Source: Nitrosomonas eutropha
Lineage (GTDB): Bacteria > Pseudomonadota > Gammaproteobacteria > Burkholderiales > Nitrosomonadaceae
Assembly (NCBI RefSeq): GCF_900116685.1
Contig: NZ_FPBL01000006.1
Coordinates: 62,001-126,000, forward strand
Direction of reading: 5' to 3'
DNA length: 64,000 bases
The first letter of the stretch is position 1. Each line of letters begins with the position of its first letter. Of this stretch, positions 39,788 to 48,595 are shown piece by piece. A program made the position numbers and the translations under genes. Below the pieces are notes generated by a model. That model saw only the letters and a program-made list of their open reading frames with translations, did no database searches and was not told the DNA's origin.

Positions 39788-41500
39788 ATGAATGTTATTT
39801 TGACGATGTTATTAGCAACGTTGCTGGGCGTGGCGGGATGTACCCAGCTTCCCAAGACAGGAAATAAAGTTGTGGGTGATTCCGGGGTGCCCGAGAATGC
39901 AGCGCCCGCTACTGAACTCACTGCCGATCTTCTTTTTGATTTTCTGCAGGGAGAGATTGCTTTGCAGCGAAATCAGCCAAGCGTTGCGGTGGAAAGTTTT
40001 ATCCGGATGGCAAAGGAAACACGTGACCCGGGAATCGCAGAGCATGCGACTGATATCGCACTGCGAGCGCGACGTTTCGATGAAGCGCGGGAAGCTATCG
40101 ATTTATGGGCAACACTGGAACCAAACTCCATACAGGCGCATCAGGCAGCTGTAGCGCTGTTTGTTGCAACTAACCAACTGAATAAAGTGCGCCCTCATAT
40201 TGAACGGCTGCTTGTGCTTGAGCCGGAAACCGTCGATAAAGCTTTTATGCAGCTTAACAAGCTTCTGTTTCACCATCCAGACAAGGAGGCAGTGCTAAAG
40301 CTCATTCGACAGCTTGCAGCACCGTACCCTGATCTGCCAGAAGCCCATTTTGCTGTTTCACAGGCTGCATGGGTTGCCAATCAGTTCAAATTGGCATCAG
40401 AAGCCATGAACCAGGCGCTCAAGCTGCGACCGGAATGGGAAATGGCCGCCGTACACCAGGGACAGATTCTGCAGAAAATTGATACGGGCAAAGCACAGGC
40501 TTTTTACAACCAGTATCTTGATCGGTTTCCCAGAGCTAATGATATGCGAATTGCTTATATTCGCATGCTGATGGAGAAAAAGGAATTTGATCGGGGGCGT
40601 GAGCAATTTCAGAAACTGGAGCAGGCCAATCCATCCAATCCGGATATCGCGCTGGCAATCGGTCTGTTATCCGCCGAGCTGGATGATCTGGAAAACGCCG
40701 AAAAGTATTTCAAACGCGCCTTGCAACTGGGGTTCGAGGATGCTGATACGATTCATTTCAATCTGGGACGTGTCTATGAGATCTCGCAGCGTGATGCGCA
40801 AGCAATGGATACTTACCGAAAGGTGACAAGTGGAGATCGTTATATTTCGGCGCATGTGCGCTATGCCTATTTGCTGGCAAAACGGGATGGCGTGGCAGCT
40901 GCCAGACGCTATCTGAAGACGATCCAGGTTTCGGATGAGCAGCAACGTACACAGTTGCTGATCTCCGAAGCACAGTTGCTGCGAGACAATAATGATTTCC
41001 GGGGGGCGTATGATTTGCTGGATGCCTATCTCCGGAAATATCCAGAACAGGTCGAGCTGCTTTATGATCGCGCCTTGATGGCAGACAAGATCGGCAAACC
41101 GGATGTGCTGGAACGGGATCTGCGTAAATTAATCCAGCTGAAACCAGATAATGCCCATGCCTACAATGCACTGGGTTACAGCCTGGCTGAGCGAGGAGAG
41201 CAGTTGCCGGAAGCACTGGCGCTGGTCCAGAAGGCAATTGAGCTCTCCCCTGATGATCCTTATATTCTGGATAGCCTGGGCTGGGTGTATTACCGGATGG
41301 GCGATCCGAAAAAAGGGATTAAGTATATAAAACTTGCTTTTGATACACGCTCTGACCCCGAGATTGCAGCACATTACGGAGAATTACTCTGGGTATCTGG
41401 TGCCAAACAGGATGCTGAAAAAATCTGGCAAACAGCACTGGAAGAACACCCTGAAAACGAGTTATTGCTAGATACCGTCAGACGATTAATAGGCCACTGA
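39788..41500 (+). CDS. TPR-repeat lipoprotein
   Basis: A 570-aa protein with a lipoprotein signal (GVAGC, Cys 18) and tetratricopeptide repeats along nearly its full length, for example NAHAYNALGYSLAERGEQLP and DPYILDSLGWVYYRMGDPKK near the end. Such proteins act as scaffolds at the outer membrane. In many betaproteobacteria I recall this gene directly before lolB-ispE; here neither follows, so its right-hand context appears changed. The 228-nt gap from the pseudopilin gene, with only a weak promoter-like TATAGA, leaves open whether it belongs to the secretion operon. Confidence 0.82.
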   Translation: MNVILTMLLATLLGVAGCTQLPKTGNKVVGDSGVPENAAPATELTADLLFDFLQGEIALQRNQPSVAVESFIRMAKETRDPGIAEHATDIALRARRFDEAREAIDLWATLEPNSIQAHQAAVALFVATNQLNKVRPHIERLLVLEPETVDKAFMQLNKLLFHHPDKEAVLKLIRQLAAPYPDLPEAHFAVSQAAWVANQFKLASEAMNQALKLRPEWEMAAVHQGQILQKIDTGKAQAFYNQYLDRFPRANDMRIAYIRMLMEKKEFDRGREQFQKLEQANPSNPDIALAIGLLSAELDDLENAEKYFKRALQLGFEDADTIHFNLGRVYEISQRDAQAMDTYRKVTSGDRYISAHVRYAYLLAKRDGVAAARRYLKTIQVSDEQQRTQLLISEAQLLRDNNDFRGAYDLLDAYLRKYPEQVELLYDRALMADKIGKPDVLERDLRKLIQLKPDNAHAYNALGYSLAERGEQLPEALALVQKAIELSPDDPYILDSLGWVYYRMGDPKKGIKYIKLAFDTRSDPEIAAHYGELLWVSGAKQDAEKIWQTALEEHPENELLLDTVRRLIGH

Positions 41501-41593
41501 GAACTGAGAAGTGTAGCAAAGACGATCAAATGGATAGTACTGATGTGTGGTGACCAGGATACATCAATGAAATAGGCGGGAGAGGCAGAGTAT

Positions 41594-41631
41594 CCTGTGA
41601 CACTTACCCTTGGGTTTTACAGGGGCTTTTC
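41594..41631 (+). terminator. Weak candidate terminator after the TPR lipoprotein gene
   Basis: Nested stems CCTGT/ACAGG and ACCC/GGGT, followed by GGCTTTTC. The stem is interrupted and the T tract is short, so this is only a candidate. Confidence 0.3.
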
Positions 41632-41700
41632 AACAACCAGTTAACCAAACCGCACTTTACGATTACACACAAGATGTTGGTTGATCTGTTACAAAGTTAT

Positions 41701-41741
41701 AAGACATTAGATATAGACAGGGTTACCAGACAAAATGTCTT
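41701..41741. repeat. Perfect 8-bp inverted repeat upstream of the methyltransferase gene
   Basis: AAGACATT (41701-41708) and AATGTCTT (41734-41741) with 25 bp between. No T tract follows. It lies 40-80 bp before the methyltransferase ATG together with a second inverted repeat, and could bind a regulator or fold in the leader. Confidence 0.45.
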
Positions 41742-41744
41742 GTA

Positions 41745-41766
41745 CATTACGTTACACATCGTAATG
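41745..41766. repeat. Perfect 7-bp inverted repeat directly before the methyltransferase gene
   Basis: CATTACG (41745-41751) and CGTAATG (41760-41766) with 8 bp between, ending 14 bp before ATG 41781 and just ahead of the GAGG ribosome binding site. A site here could control translation start or act as an operator. Confidence 0.45.
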
Positions 41767-41780
41767 AACCGAGGATAATC

Positions 41781-42536
41781 ATGCACTTGGCTGAATATCG
41801 CGCTTCTTCTTTGGAACGGCAACGAACTGCAGACCTTCTTCGTCTAATGCCAATGGCAGGAAGAAATGCGTTGGACATAGGGGCCCGAGACGGGCATTTC
41901 TCACTATTGATGGCGGATCGTTTTGAAACGGTCGTTGCACTTGATCTAACTGAACCAAATATTTTCCATCCAAGAGTTCAGTGTATTCAGGGAAACGCAA
42001 CAGAAATACAGTTCTCCGACAATTCATTTGATTTTGTGTTTTGTGCAGAGGTTCTGGAGCACGTGCCGACGCCGGTTCTGCATAAAGTCTGTCAAGAGAT
42101 TGAAAGGGTTGCCAGTCATCAAATACTGATTGGCGTTCCCTACAAACAAGACATCAGAGTAGGGCGAACGACCTGTTACTCTTGTGGGGGGAAAAATCCA
42201 CCTTGGGGTCATGTAAATTCCTTTGATGAGGAGCGGATCACGGAATTGTTCCGAAGTTGCGCAGTTGAAGCCATTTCCTTTTGCGGTGTAACCACTTCGC
42301 AGACAAATTCGCTCTCGACTGCCCTCATGGATTTCGCAGGTAATCCATATGGTACCTATGACCAGGAAGAAGCATGTATCCATTGTGGGCATCGCTTGCT
42401 TCTACCACCGAGGAGAAATGTTGCTCAGCGTATTGCTACAAAGCTTGCATTCTTTTCACACAAGGCAACTGAGTTGTTTGAGAAATCGCGGGGAAACTGG
42501 GTGCACGTAGTCCTTCGCAAGGTCAACGACGTATAA
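41781..42536 (+). CDS. SAM-dependent methyltransferase with two CxxC knuckles
   Basis: A 251-aa class I methyltransferase. Motif I is ALDIGARDGHFS (30-41), followed by the acidic end of strand 2 (VVALDL) and FDFVFCAEVLEHV (83-95), so the AdoMet fold is complete. Two CxxC pairs (132/135 in TCYSCGG, 199/202 in CIHCGH) could form one zinc ribbon inserted in the C-terminal half. The substrate is unknown; similar proteins lie in glycan gene clusters. Codon use looks more AT-rich than its neighbours, it stands alone between unrelated genes, and it has paired inverted repeats upstream, so recent transfer is possible. Confidence 0.78.
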   Translation: MHLAEYRASSLERQRTADLLRLMPMAGRNALDIGARDGHFSLLMADRFETVVALDLTEPNIFHPRVQCIQGNATEIQFSDNSFDFVFCAEVLEHVPTPVLHKVCQEIERVASHQILIGVPYKQDIRVGRTTCYSCGGKNPPWGHVNSFDEERITELFRSCAVEAISFCGVTTSQTNSLSTALMDFAGNPYGTYDQEEACIHCGHRLLLPPRRNVAQRIATKLAFFSHKATELFEKSRGNWVHVVLRKVNDV

Positions 42537-42860
42537 ACTTCTCGTTCCAGCTGGCCACCTACAGCGGCTGAATTCAGGGCGTGTATGCTAGATGTGGCAC
42601 GTTACTTCATGGATACAAATCCCATCATGGCCAAGTATTTCCGAACACCCTGTTTTCAAGCTATGAAAGAAGCATTCGGCAGGTGCATTATGCTAGATTC
42701 TGCCTTCTTGCCTGTCGGCTCATGTTCTGCAACACGTTGATCTGTTGATCCGCTTGCGAGGCTAGATCCAGAATATCGGTGGATGCACAGCTGGTGTAAG
42801 TGAGAATCGATTGCCCGACTGTCTTGCTCATATGTAGCAAACTGTCAAATTGATTTTCTA
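42537..42860. other. Intergenic region between methyltransferase and nat (324 bp)
   Basis: No confident gene. Directly after the methyltransferase stop the same plus-strand frame stays open for another 67 codons to TGA 42738-42740, with protein-like composition from ATG 42585 (MLDVARYFMDTNPIMAKYF), but no ribosome binding site and no family I recognise. It may be a gene remnant. The opposite strand holds the small frame listed separately. ATGCTAGAT occurs twice (42585 and 42690). Confidence 0.4.
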
Positions 42861-42864
42861 TCAT
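42688..42864 (-). CDS. Possible 58-aa protein downstream of nat
   Basis: From ATG 42864, which overlaps the nat stop as ATGA, a 58-codon frame encodes a helical protein (MIENQFDSLLHMSKTVGQSI ... QADQQINVLQNMSRQARRQ). The pattern is weakly like the start of a phasin-type coiled helix, but it is far too short for a phasin. Translational coupling supports it; homology cannot be judged by eye. Confidence 0.3.
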   Translation of the reverse strand: MIENQFDSLLHMSKTVGQSILTYTSCASTDILDLASQADQQINVLQNMSRQARRQNLA

Positions 42865-43649
42865 TCTTCTGGCCAACGTACGGCAAATTGTTCCAGCAGA
42901 ATATTCTTCAATTCATCGGGTGTTACGCGGTGTGCTGTAACGCGGCCATCCGGATAGCGGTGTTTGAATTCTCCATCCAGTAGTGAAAGACGTCCACCGT
43001 CCGGTAAAGCACGCGCTACCATGATCTGCTTCGTAAAACTTGAATCCGGGTATGTGCTGGTGTACCAGTTAGCTACTTTCTGGTCACTGATCGGCATTTG
43101 CTCGCCCCCAAATTCATATATGTCCAGCCAGCGATCATCCACCCAAACCTGATGGAACCAGCGTCCGGATTCATGGATCAGCCGACGACGATCATGTAAT
43201 GTATCCTGCTCCAGATTTTCCTGCCACAGCAGAGCTCGTGTCAGCGAATAACCCCCTACACCGACATCGGTTATCCATTGCTGACCATTCAGATCGATAC
43301 CGATCAACAAGTGGGTACGCGCTGGCATCTCTGAACGATCGGTCACTCGCAGGCGTACCCGTGCCGCCAGTGGGCGTGCATTGAATCCAAGCTGCAACAG
43401 TATCTGTAAGAACAGACCATTTTGCTCGAAACAATACCCACCACGTTTTGCCAGCACTAATTTATTGAACAACGCTCCTGTTTCCAGATGGATCGGTTTT
43501 TTCAGATATACGTCCAGGTTTTCAAACGGGATGGTCTGCGTATGTGCACGGGTCAGTGCATGCAATACTTCCAGTGTATTTTCTGCCACACCCTGATAGC
43601 CAATTCGTTCAAAGTATTGTGATAGGCAGATAGATGATTTTTTAGTCAT
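42861..43649 (-). CDS. nat: Arylamine N-acetyltransferase
   Basis: Transfers acetyl from acetyl-CoA to arylamines or hydrazines; the natural substrate in bacteria is mostly unclear. The Cys-His-Asp triad is visible: Cys 73 (RGGYCFEQNGLF), His 113 (ARTHLLIGID) and Asp 128 (WITDVGVGG). The 262-aa length and PFENLDVYL near residue 41 are typical. Stands behind norD on the same strand with a gap of 112 nt, and is probably independent of it. Confidence 0.92.
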   Translation of the reverse strand: MTKKSSICLSQYFERIGYQGVAENTLEVLHALTRAHTQTIPFENLDVYLKKPIHLETGALFNKLVLAKRGGYCFEQNGLFLQILLQLGFNARPLAARVRLRVTDRSEMPARTHLLIGIDLNGQQWITDVGVGGYSLTRALLWQENLEQDTLHDRRRLIHESGRWFHQVWVDDRWLDIYEFGGEQMPISDQKVANWYTSTYPDSSFTKQIMVARALPDGGRLSLLDGEFKHRYPDGRVTAHRVTPDELKNILLEQFAVRWPEE

Positions 43650-43761
43650 TATTATCCACTAGAAAATTCTTTGTTTGCTGCTTTATCGCCAATCTATCAA
43701 CCTGTGGGAATCGATACAATGATTGCACAGTACGGGAGAGTTTTATTGTGTGAGATACAAG

Positions 43762-45696
43762 CTAACCAGTTAGTTGCCGATAGAGTGCCGGAATAATTTT
43801 GATGAGTCGTTCCGGCCGATTGATGATGGCGTAGCCACCACAGCCGAACAGATAAGGAAAATAAGCTTGTGCTTCATGGTCGATGGTGATACCAAACAGT
43901 TTCAACCCTTGCCGCCGGGCTTCGATAACCGCCTGGCGCGTATCTTCAACGCCGTAGCGACCTTCATAATGATCCAGATCGTTGGGTTTGCCATCAGTCA
44001 GCAATAGAATCAGGCGGTGACGTTCTGGTCGTTGCGCCAGTAACTGGCTGACATGGCGCAATGCTGTGCCCATCCGGGTGTAGTACCCTGGCCGTAATGC
44101 TGCAATGCAGCGCAATGTCCGGCTGCTGAAAGGTTCGTTAAAATCTTTCACAGTCGTTATTTGCACAAAATGGCGCTGGCGTGAGGTAAAGGTATGAATC
44201 GAGAAACGATCCTGACAAGCGGCAATGCCGGTGGCCAGCGCAACCAGTGCTTCTTTCTCGATATCCAGCACCCGCCGTCCGCCAATCCAGCTGTCTGTGG
44301 AGAGAGAAACATCCACCAGCACTGCGACCGCCAGATCCCGTGCTTGTTCACGTGCAGCAAGATAGAGCCGATCTGTACCCATGCCATAAGCGGCCTGATC
44401 CGCCTGGGCGCGTACTAGTGCATCCAAATCCAGTTCTGCGCCATCCGGCTGGCCGCGTAAAATTTCCCTACGGGGGCGTAATGCTTCGAACTGGCGGCGA
44501 ATTCGGCGAAACTGCCGCCGAGCACCATCACTGGGTTCCCATTGCTCTCCGGTTTCACTGGCTATTTGGCACAGCACTCGACAATGGTCAGCGTGATACT
44601 GCTTGCGACGGTAATCCCATTCCGGATAAGTCAGTTCCGCAAGGAGATTGGCCGGATCGGTATCTTCCGGTGCCAAATCGAGATCAAATTTCAACACCGT
44701 GGCAGCACGCTGCCGATGGGAGGTAACGGCCAGTTCTTCCATTGAATCCGCCACCTCCCGTGCAGTCGATTCATCCTCCTCCTCCACCGGTCGGTTGACA
44801 TTCACCATTTCCGACCAGGTGATCAGTTTTTCAAAGCGATTCAGTAACAAGGGATCATCCCGCTCGCTCTGGTCAAATTTTCTCCGTTGGGCTTTTCTGC
44901 TACGATGATCTTCCTGATTGGCAGCATGATCAGCTCGATCTTCATCAGCGGGCAACGTCCGGGCAGTGCTTGATGGTGAGCCCGCTTCTATCGCACCCCA
45001 TAATGGTACCGGCAGGAGCGAGTGATAGCCTTTGTCCGCGCGTAGATCGCTAAAATCCAGTTCAGGTTGCTGGATACGTGTAAGCAAGTTGATTGCTGCC
45101 GGATCAAGACACGGCTGCCCAAGCAGGACAAGTACGATGGATTCTACAACGTGCTCTTGTGCCGGGAGTGAGCGGAGTGGACGTGTTCTCAGTAAATGAG
45201 AACACAATATTTGATAGGTTTTCTTCAGTCCGGGATAGCGTTGGCAGATAGCAAGACTGGTTAACCAGGCACGCTGGAGAAAATAAAGATCCGCTTGGAG
45301 TGGATCATCTTCTGGCATGACAGATTTATCCATCACCGCAAAGAAAGCGACTAACCAGAAGTAGAGTTGCCGGTTGAGTGATGCTTCCGGGAACAAGCCA
45401 ATCTTGTCTGGGAGGTGTAATCGTTCCGGACGAAGTACTGCCAACGGTAATTTTTCCTGATGATGCCCCAGGCGCTGTTTCCAGCTCAAGCGATGGCGTG
45501 CCGTTTGTGGCATTGTGGCGCTCAGTAACAAGCCATGATCACCACCCATACCATGAAAAAATGTGCGCAACGCTGCATGAATGGATTCCAGCGAAACGGC
45601 GGCTGAAGGGTAGTGTGGATAACTACTCTCAGATTGGCCAACCAGTCGGTGCCAGAGACGGCCGATTTGTTCTTCCAGCTCCAGCCATTGCCACAT
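43762..45696 (-). CDS. norD: Nitric oxide reductase activation protein NorD
   Basis: VWA-domain protein needed for assembly or activation of the NorCB nitric oxide reductase, working with the AAA+ ATPase NorQ. The MIDAS motif VLVDVSLSTDSW sits near residues 455-466 and TDGKPNDLDHYEGRYGVEDT near 570-590, as in other NorD proteins. A large, charged middle region includes an acidic stretch (VEEEDESTAREVADSMEE). The 644-aa length is usual. Last gene of norCBQD; 5 nt from norQ. Confidence 0.93.
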   Translation of the reverse strand: MWQWLELEEQIGRLWHRLVGQSESSYPHYPSAAVSLESIHAALRTFFHGMGGDHGLLLSATMPQTARHRLSWKQRLGHHQEKLPLAVLRPERLHLPDKIGLFPEASLNRQLYFWLVAFFAVMDKSVMPEDDPLQADLYFLQRAWLTSLAICQRYPGLKKTYQILCSHLLRTRPLRSLPAQEHVVESIVLVLLGQPCLDPAAINLLTRIQQPELDFSDLRADKGYHSLLPVPLWGAIEAGSPSSTARTLPADEDRADHAANQEDHRSRKAQRRKFDQSERDDPLLLNRFEKLITWSEMVNVNRPVEEEDESTAREVADSMEELAVTSHRQRAATVLKFDLDLAPEDTDPANLLAELTYPEWDYRRKQYHADHCRVLCQIASETGEQWEPSDGARRQFRRIRRQFEALRPRREILRGQPDGAELDLDALVRAQADQAAYGMGTDRLYLAAREQARDLAVAVLVDVSLSTDSWIGGRRVLDIEKEALVALATGIAACQDRFSIHTFTSRQRHFVQITTVKDFNEPFSSRTLRCIAALRPGYYTRMGTALRHVSQLLAQRPERHRLILLLTDGKPNDLDHYEGRYGVEDTRQAVIEARRQGLKLFGITIDHEAQAYFPYLFGCGGYAIINRPERLIKIIPALYRQLTG

Positions 45697-45701
45697 GGCG
45701 C

Positions 45702-46496
45702 TTAACCGAAAGTAGCGTGGATCAGTTCAAACAAACCTTGTTGCACTTCCGGTTCATCACTTAATGGTTCGATCAGTGCAGCTTGTGCTGCCTGCAGAGG
45801 ATCCAGCCCGGCCGCCATCAGCGTGGCGCAGTACACCAGCAACCGGGTGGAAACACTTTCTTCCAGATCAATTTCTTTCAGCCGTCGCAGTTGGGTGGCC
45901 AGATTGACCAGTGCAGTGCAATGTTCTCTGGCGAGGCCGCTCTCACTGGTGATAATTTCCAGTTCGATTTCCGGTGGAGGGAAGTCAAAGGACAGGGCGA
46001 TAAACCGCTGCCGTGTACTGGGTTTGAGTGATTTAAGAATGTTCTGATAGCCGGGATTATAGGAGATGACCAGCATGAAGCTATCTGGTGCCTGCAATAC
46101 TTCATTAGTACGTTCCAACGGCAACATGCGCCGGTCATCTGTCAGGGGGTGCAGTACGACTGTTACATCCTTGCGTGCTTCCACAACTTCATCCAGATAA
46201 CAGATGCCGCCTTCGCGGATGGCGCTGGTCAACGGTCCGTCCACCCAAACTGTTTCTCCGCCCTTGATCAGGAAACGGCCAGTCAGATCAGCTGCGGTCA
46301 GATCATCATGGCAAGAGATCGTAAAAAGCGGCCGCTGTAGCCGGGCAGCCATGTGAGTGACAAAGCGGGTTTTGCCACAGCCGGTTGGCCCTTTCAGTAA
46401 CAGTGGCAAGCGTTGCCGGTAGGCGGTTTCAAACAACTCACATTCATTGCCGATCGGGACATAAAATGGAAAATCTGTTGTCGTAGCAGCTGTCAC
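45702..46496 (-). CDS. norQ: Nitric oxide reductase accessory ATPase NorQ
   Basis: MoxR-type AAA+ ATPase that partners with NorD, probably to insert the non-haem iron into NorB. Walker A GPTGCGKT at 36-43, Walker B ICYLDEVVEA near 94-103, and sensor and Arg-finger regions (STRQRFIALSFDFP). The 264-aa length is normal. Between norB (31-nt gap) and norD. Confidence 0.94.
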   Translation of the reverse strand: MTAATTTDFPFYVPIGNECELFETAYRQRLPLLLKGPTGCGKTRFVTHMAARLQRPLFTISCHDDLTAADLTGRFLIKGGETVWVDGPLTSAIREGGICYLDEVVEARKDVTVVLHPLTDDRRMLPLERTNEVLQAPDSFMLVISYNPGYQNILKSLKPSTRQRFIALSFDFPPPEIELEIITSESGLAREHCTALVNLATQLRRLKEIDLEESVSTRLLVYCATLMAAGLDPLQAAQAALIEPLSDEPEVQQGLFELIHATFG

Positions 46497-46527
46497 AGCT
46501 ATATTCCCGGAGTAGCTAACAACTGTT

Positions 46528-47874
46528 TCATTTGTTGGCTGCCCGCAAGTTTAGGGAGGGTGACACCTGGTTTTTGACAGGCCCCAACGCGGCGTAAATG
46601 TACAGGATTACGCCGATAACGAAGACGATACCGGACAGCAACCGCATCCAGTAGAACAAATCCAGTTGCTGCTGAATTTCCATGAATCCCAGTCCCATAA
46701 CCCGTTGTAAATGCGTTTGCAGTACCCCGGCAAACGTCAGGGTGAAGGTCATGAACGCCATGGAAGCAGTCATCACCCAGAAACTCCACATATTTAAAAT
46801 CTGGTTATATGGTTGCACGTTGCGCAATTGTGGCAGGGCATAGGTGAAGAAAGCCAGGTTAAGCATGACGTAGGCACCATAAAACGCCATGTGTCCGTGA
46901 GCAGCGGTGATTTGCGTACCGTGACTGTAAAAATTTATGAACGAGAAACTGTGCATTAGTCCCCATACCCCTGCACCGAAAAAAGCCATTACTGGACAGC
47001 CCAAGCTCCAGAGCATGGCGGCCTTGTTGGGGTGATTGCGTCCGCTGCGATACACCATGTGGAAACACCATAACACCATGGCGAAGAAGGGTAGTACTTC
47101 CAGAATCGAGAACAGACTGCCGATCCACTGCCAATAACCAGGTGTGCCGATCCAGTAGTAGTGATGGCCAGTACCCAGCAATCCGCTGAACAACGCCAGG
47201 CCGACAATCACATACAGCCATTTTTCAATCACTTCGCGATCCACGCCAGTCATCTTGATCAGCAAAAAAGCAAGCATGGAGGCCATGATCAACTCCCATA
47301 TGCCTTCCACCCAGAGATGCACGACATACCACCAATACATTTTGTCGAGCGCGAGGTTGTCCGGATTATAGAAGGCAAATAGAAATAACAGTGCCGCTCC
47401 CCACATGCCAAGTAGCAGAACTGTGGAGACAACGGTTTTTCGTCCCTTGAGGACTGTCATAGAGACGTTGTACAGAAATAACAGGAACGCAACTACTAAC
47501 AACACCTTGACCCATAAAGGCTGTTCCAGAAACTCCCGGCCTTCATGTATCCCCATCAGATAACTCACCACGGCAGCCAGTGCAGCGAAGACAAAGATAA
47601 ACAATTGCAGCCAGGCAATTTTCGGGCTGTGAATATCGCGTTCACTTTCTTCGGGAATCAGAAAATAAGCTGCCCCGAAGTAACCCAGCAGCAGCCAGAC
47701 CAGCAGGGCATTAGTGTGAATCATGCGAATAATGTGGAATGGCAGACTTTCTGCCATTAAGTTGGGCAAGGTATAAGCGGTACCGGCGAGTACACCAGCT
47801 AATACCTGAACAGCGAACAGTGCCAGTGCGGCGATGAAATATGGATAAGCAAGCTTCTGGGTTGAATATTTCAT
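46528..47874 (-). CDS. norB: Nitric oxide reductase catalytic subunit NorB (cNOR)
   Basis: Membrane haem-copper oxidase relative that reduces 2 NO to N2O with electrons from NorC. Twelve membrane segments. Haem and iron ligands appear in IRMIHTNALLVWLL, HLWVEGIWELIMA (with Glu of the active site), GTGHHYYWIGTPGYW (twin His) and the final HGHMAFYGAYVML. I choose ATG 47874 rather than 47880, because AAGGG then has a proper 8-nt spacing. This gives 448 aa. It lacks the N-terminal extension of quinol-dependent qNOR, so it is the cytochrome-dependent form. Confidence 0.95.
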   Translation of the reverse strand: MKYSTQKLAYPYFIAALALFAVQVLAGVLAGTAYTLPNLMAESLPFHIIRMIHTNALLVWLLLGYFGAAYFLIPEESERDIHSPKIAWLQLFIFVFAALAAVVSYLMGIHEGREFLEQPLWVKVLLVVAFLLFLYNVSMTVLKGRKTVVSTVLLLGMWGAALLFLFAFYNPDNLALDKMYWWYVVHLWVEGIWELIMASMLAFLLIKMTGVDREVIEKWLYVIVGLALFSGLLGTGHHYYWIGTPGYWQWIGSLFSILEVLPFFAMVLWCFHMVYRSGRNHPNKAAMLWSLGCPVMAFFGAGVWGLMHSFSFINFYSHGTQITAAHGHMAFYGAYVMLNLAFFTYALPQLRNVQPYNQILNMWSFWVMTASMAFMTFTLTFAGVLQTHLQRVMGLGFMEIQQQLDLFYWMRLLSGIVFVIGVILYIYAALGPVKNQVSPSLNLRAANK

Positions 47875-47910
47875 GAGCATTTCCCTTCGTGTGATAGTAA
47901 TTCAGGTGGG

Positions 47911-48363
47911 TTAGCCTGCAGTATTTGGAGGCCATCCTTGTGTATCAATACGACTGACCCACTCAAGAAAATCGATCAGATCATCCAGCTCCTGCTCGCT
48001 TAAATTGAATTGCGGCATTTGGCGACGGCCAGGCACACCAGTTGGCTGGGCCCTCATCCAGGCCTTCAATCCCATTCTTGCACCTTCTGGATGTTCACGT
48101 CCGCCATAACGTACCCAGACATTACCCAGTTCTGGCGCAAAATAAGCCCCTTCACCCAGTAGCGAATGGCAATTGATGCAGGCATTGTGCTCCCATACCC
48201 GTTTTCCTTGCGCAACAGAGGGCGTGAGTGTTGCCTGATCAGTCGAACTGTTGACGATATATAGATGGGTGTGGATTGAAAGTGCAATGAAAAGTAGCAG
48301 GAAGAAAGCCGTCCCGCCGTAGAAAATATTACGAGCGGCCGATTTGGTAAGCCTTTCACTCAT
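47911..48363 (-). CDS. norC: Nitric oxide reductase cytochrome c subunit NorC
   Basis: Membrane-anchored monohaem cytochrome c that passes electrons from soluble cytochrome c to NorB. One membrane helix (about residues 14-34), haem site ACINCH (Cys 62, Cys 65, His 66) and axial Met in GRRQMPQFNLSEQELDDL. ATG 48363 has AAGGAG 7 nt upstream, so it is preferred over GTG 48366. 150 aa. Confidence 0.95.
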   Translation of the reverse strand: MSERLTKSAARNIFYGGTAFFLLLFIALSIHTHLYIVNSSTDQATLTPSVAQGKRVWEHNACINCHSLLGEGAYFAPELGNVWVRYGGREHPEGARMGLKAWMRAQPTGVPGRRQMPQFNLSEQELDDLIDFLEWVSRIDTQGWPPNTAG

Positions 48364-48435
48364 CACTATTCTCCTTGTTCAAATATTTCGGGTAATTACA
48401 GTTGTGGCCGGGTTGCTGGTATTTTAGGGCTGCAG

Positions 48436-48464
48436 AGTATAGCCAACCTGTCGGCATTTGTCTG
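48436..48464 (-). promoter_or_regulatory. Candidate promoter of norCBQD
   Basis: On the minus strand CAGACA (48464-48459) and TATACT (48441-48436) are 17 bp apart, giving a transcript start about 66 nt before norC. I see no FNR/DNR-type TTGATnnnnATCAA box and no clear NsrR palindrome, so NO-dependent control is not visible by eye. Confidence 0.42.
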
Positions 48465-48595
48465 ATGACTCAAAACCTGCGTGGAGGCCCTTGTACATCG
48501 CCATATTTGCTTGCCTAGATCATTCCTGCAACTACACCTCAACTACCTGCTGCTTTATCGCCTGGAGCGGATGCATTGCGCTAAATAATACCGTG

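Noticed and set aside
46528-47874. NorB as a quinol-dependent qNOR
   Set aside because: No N-terminal fusion extension is present and a separate NorC cytochrome gene precedes it.
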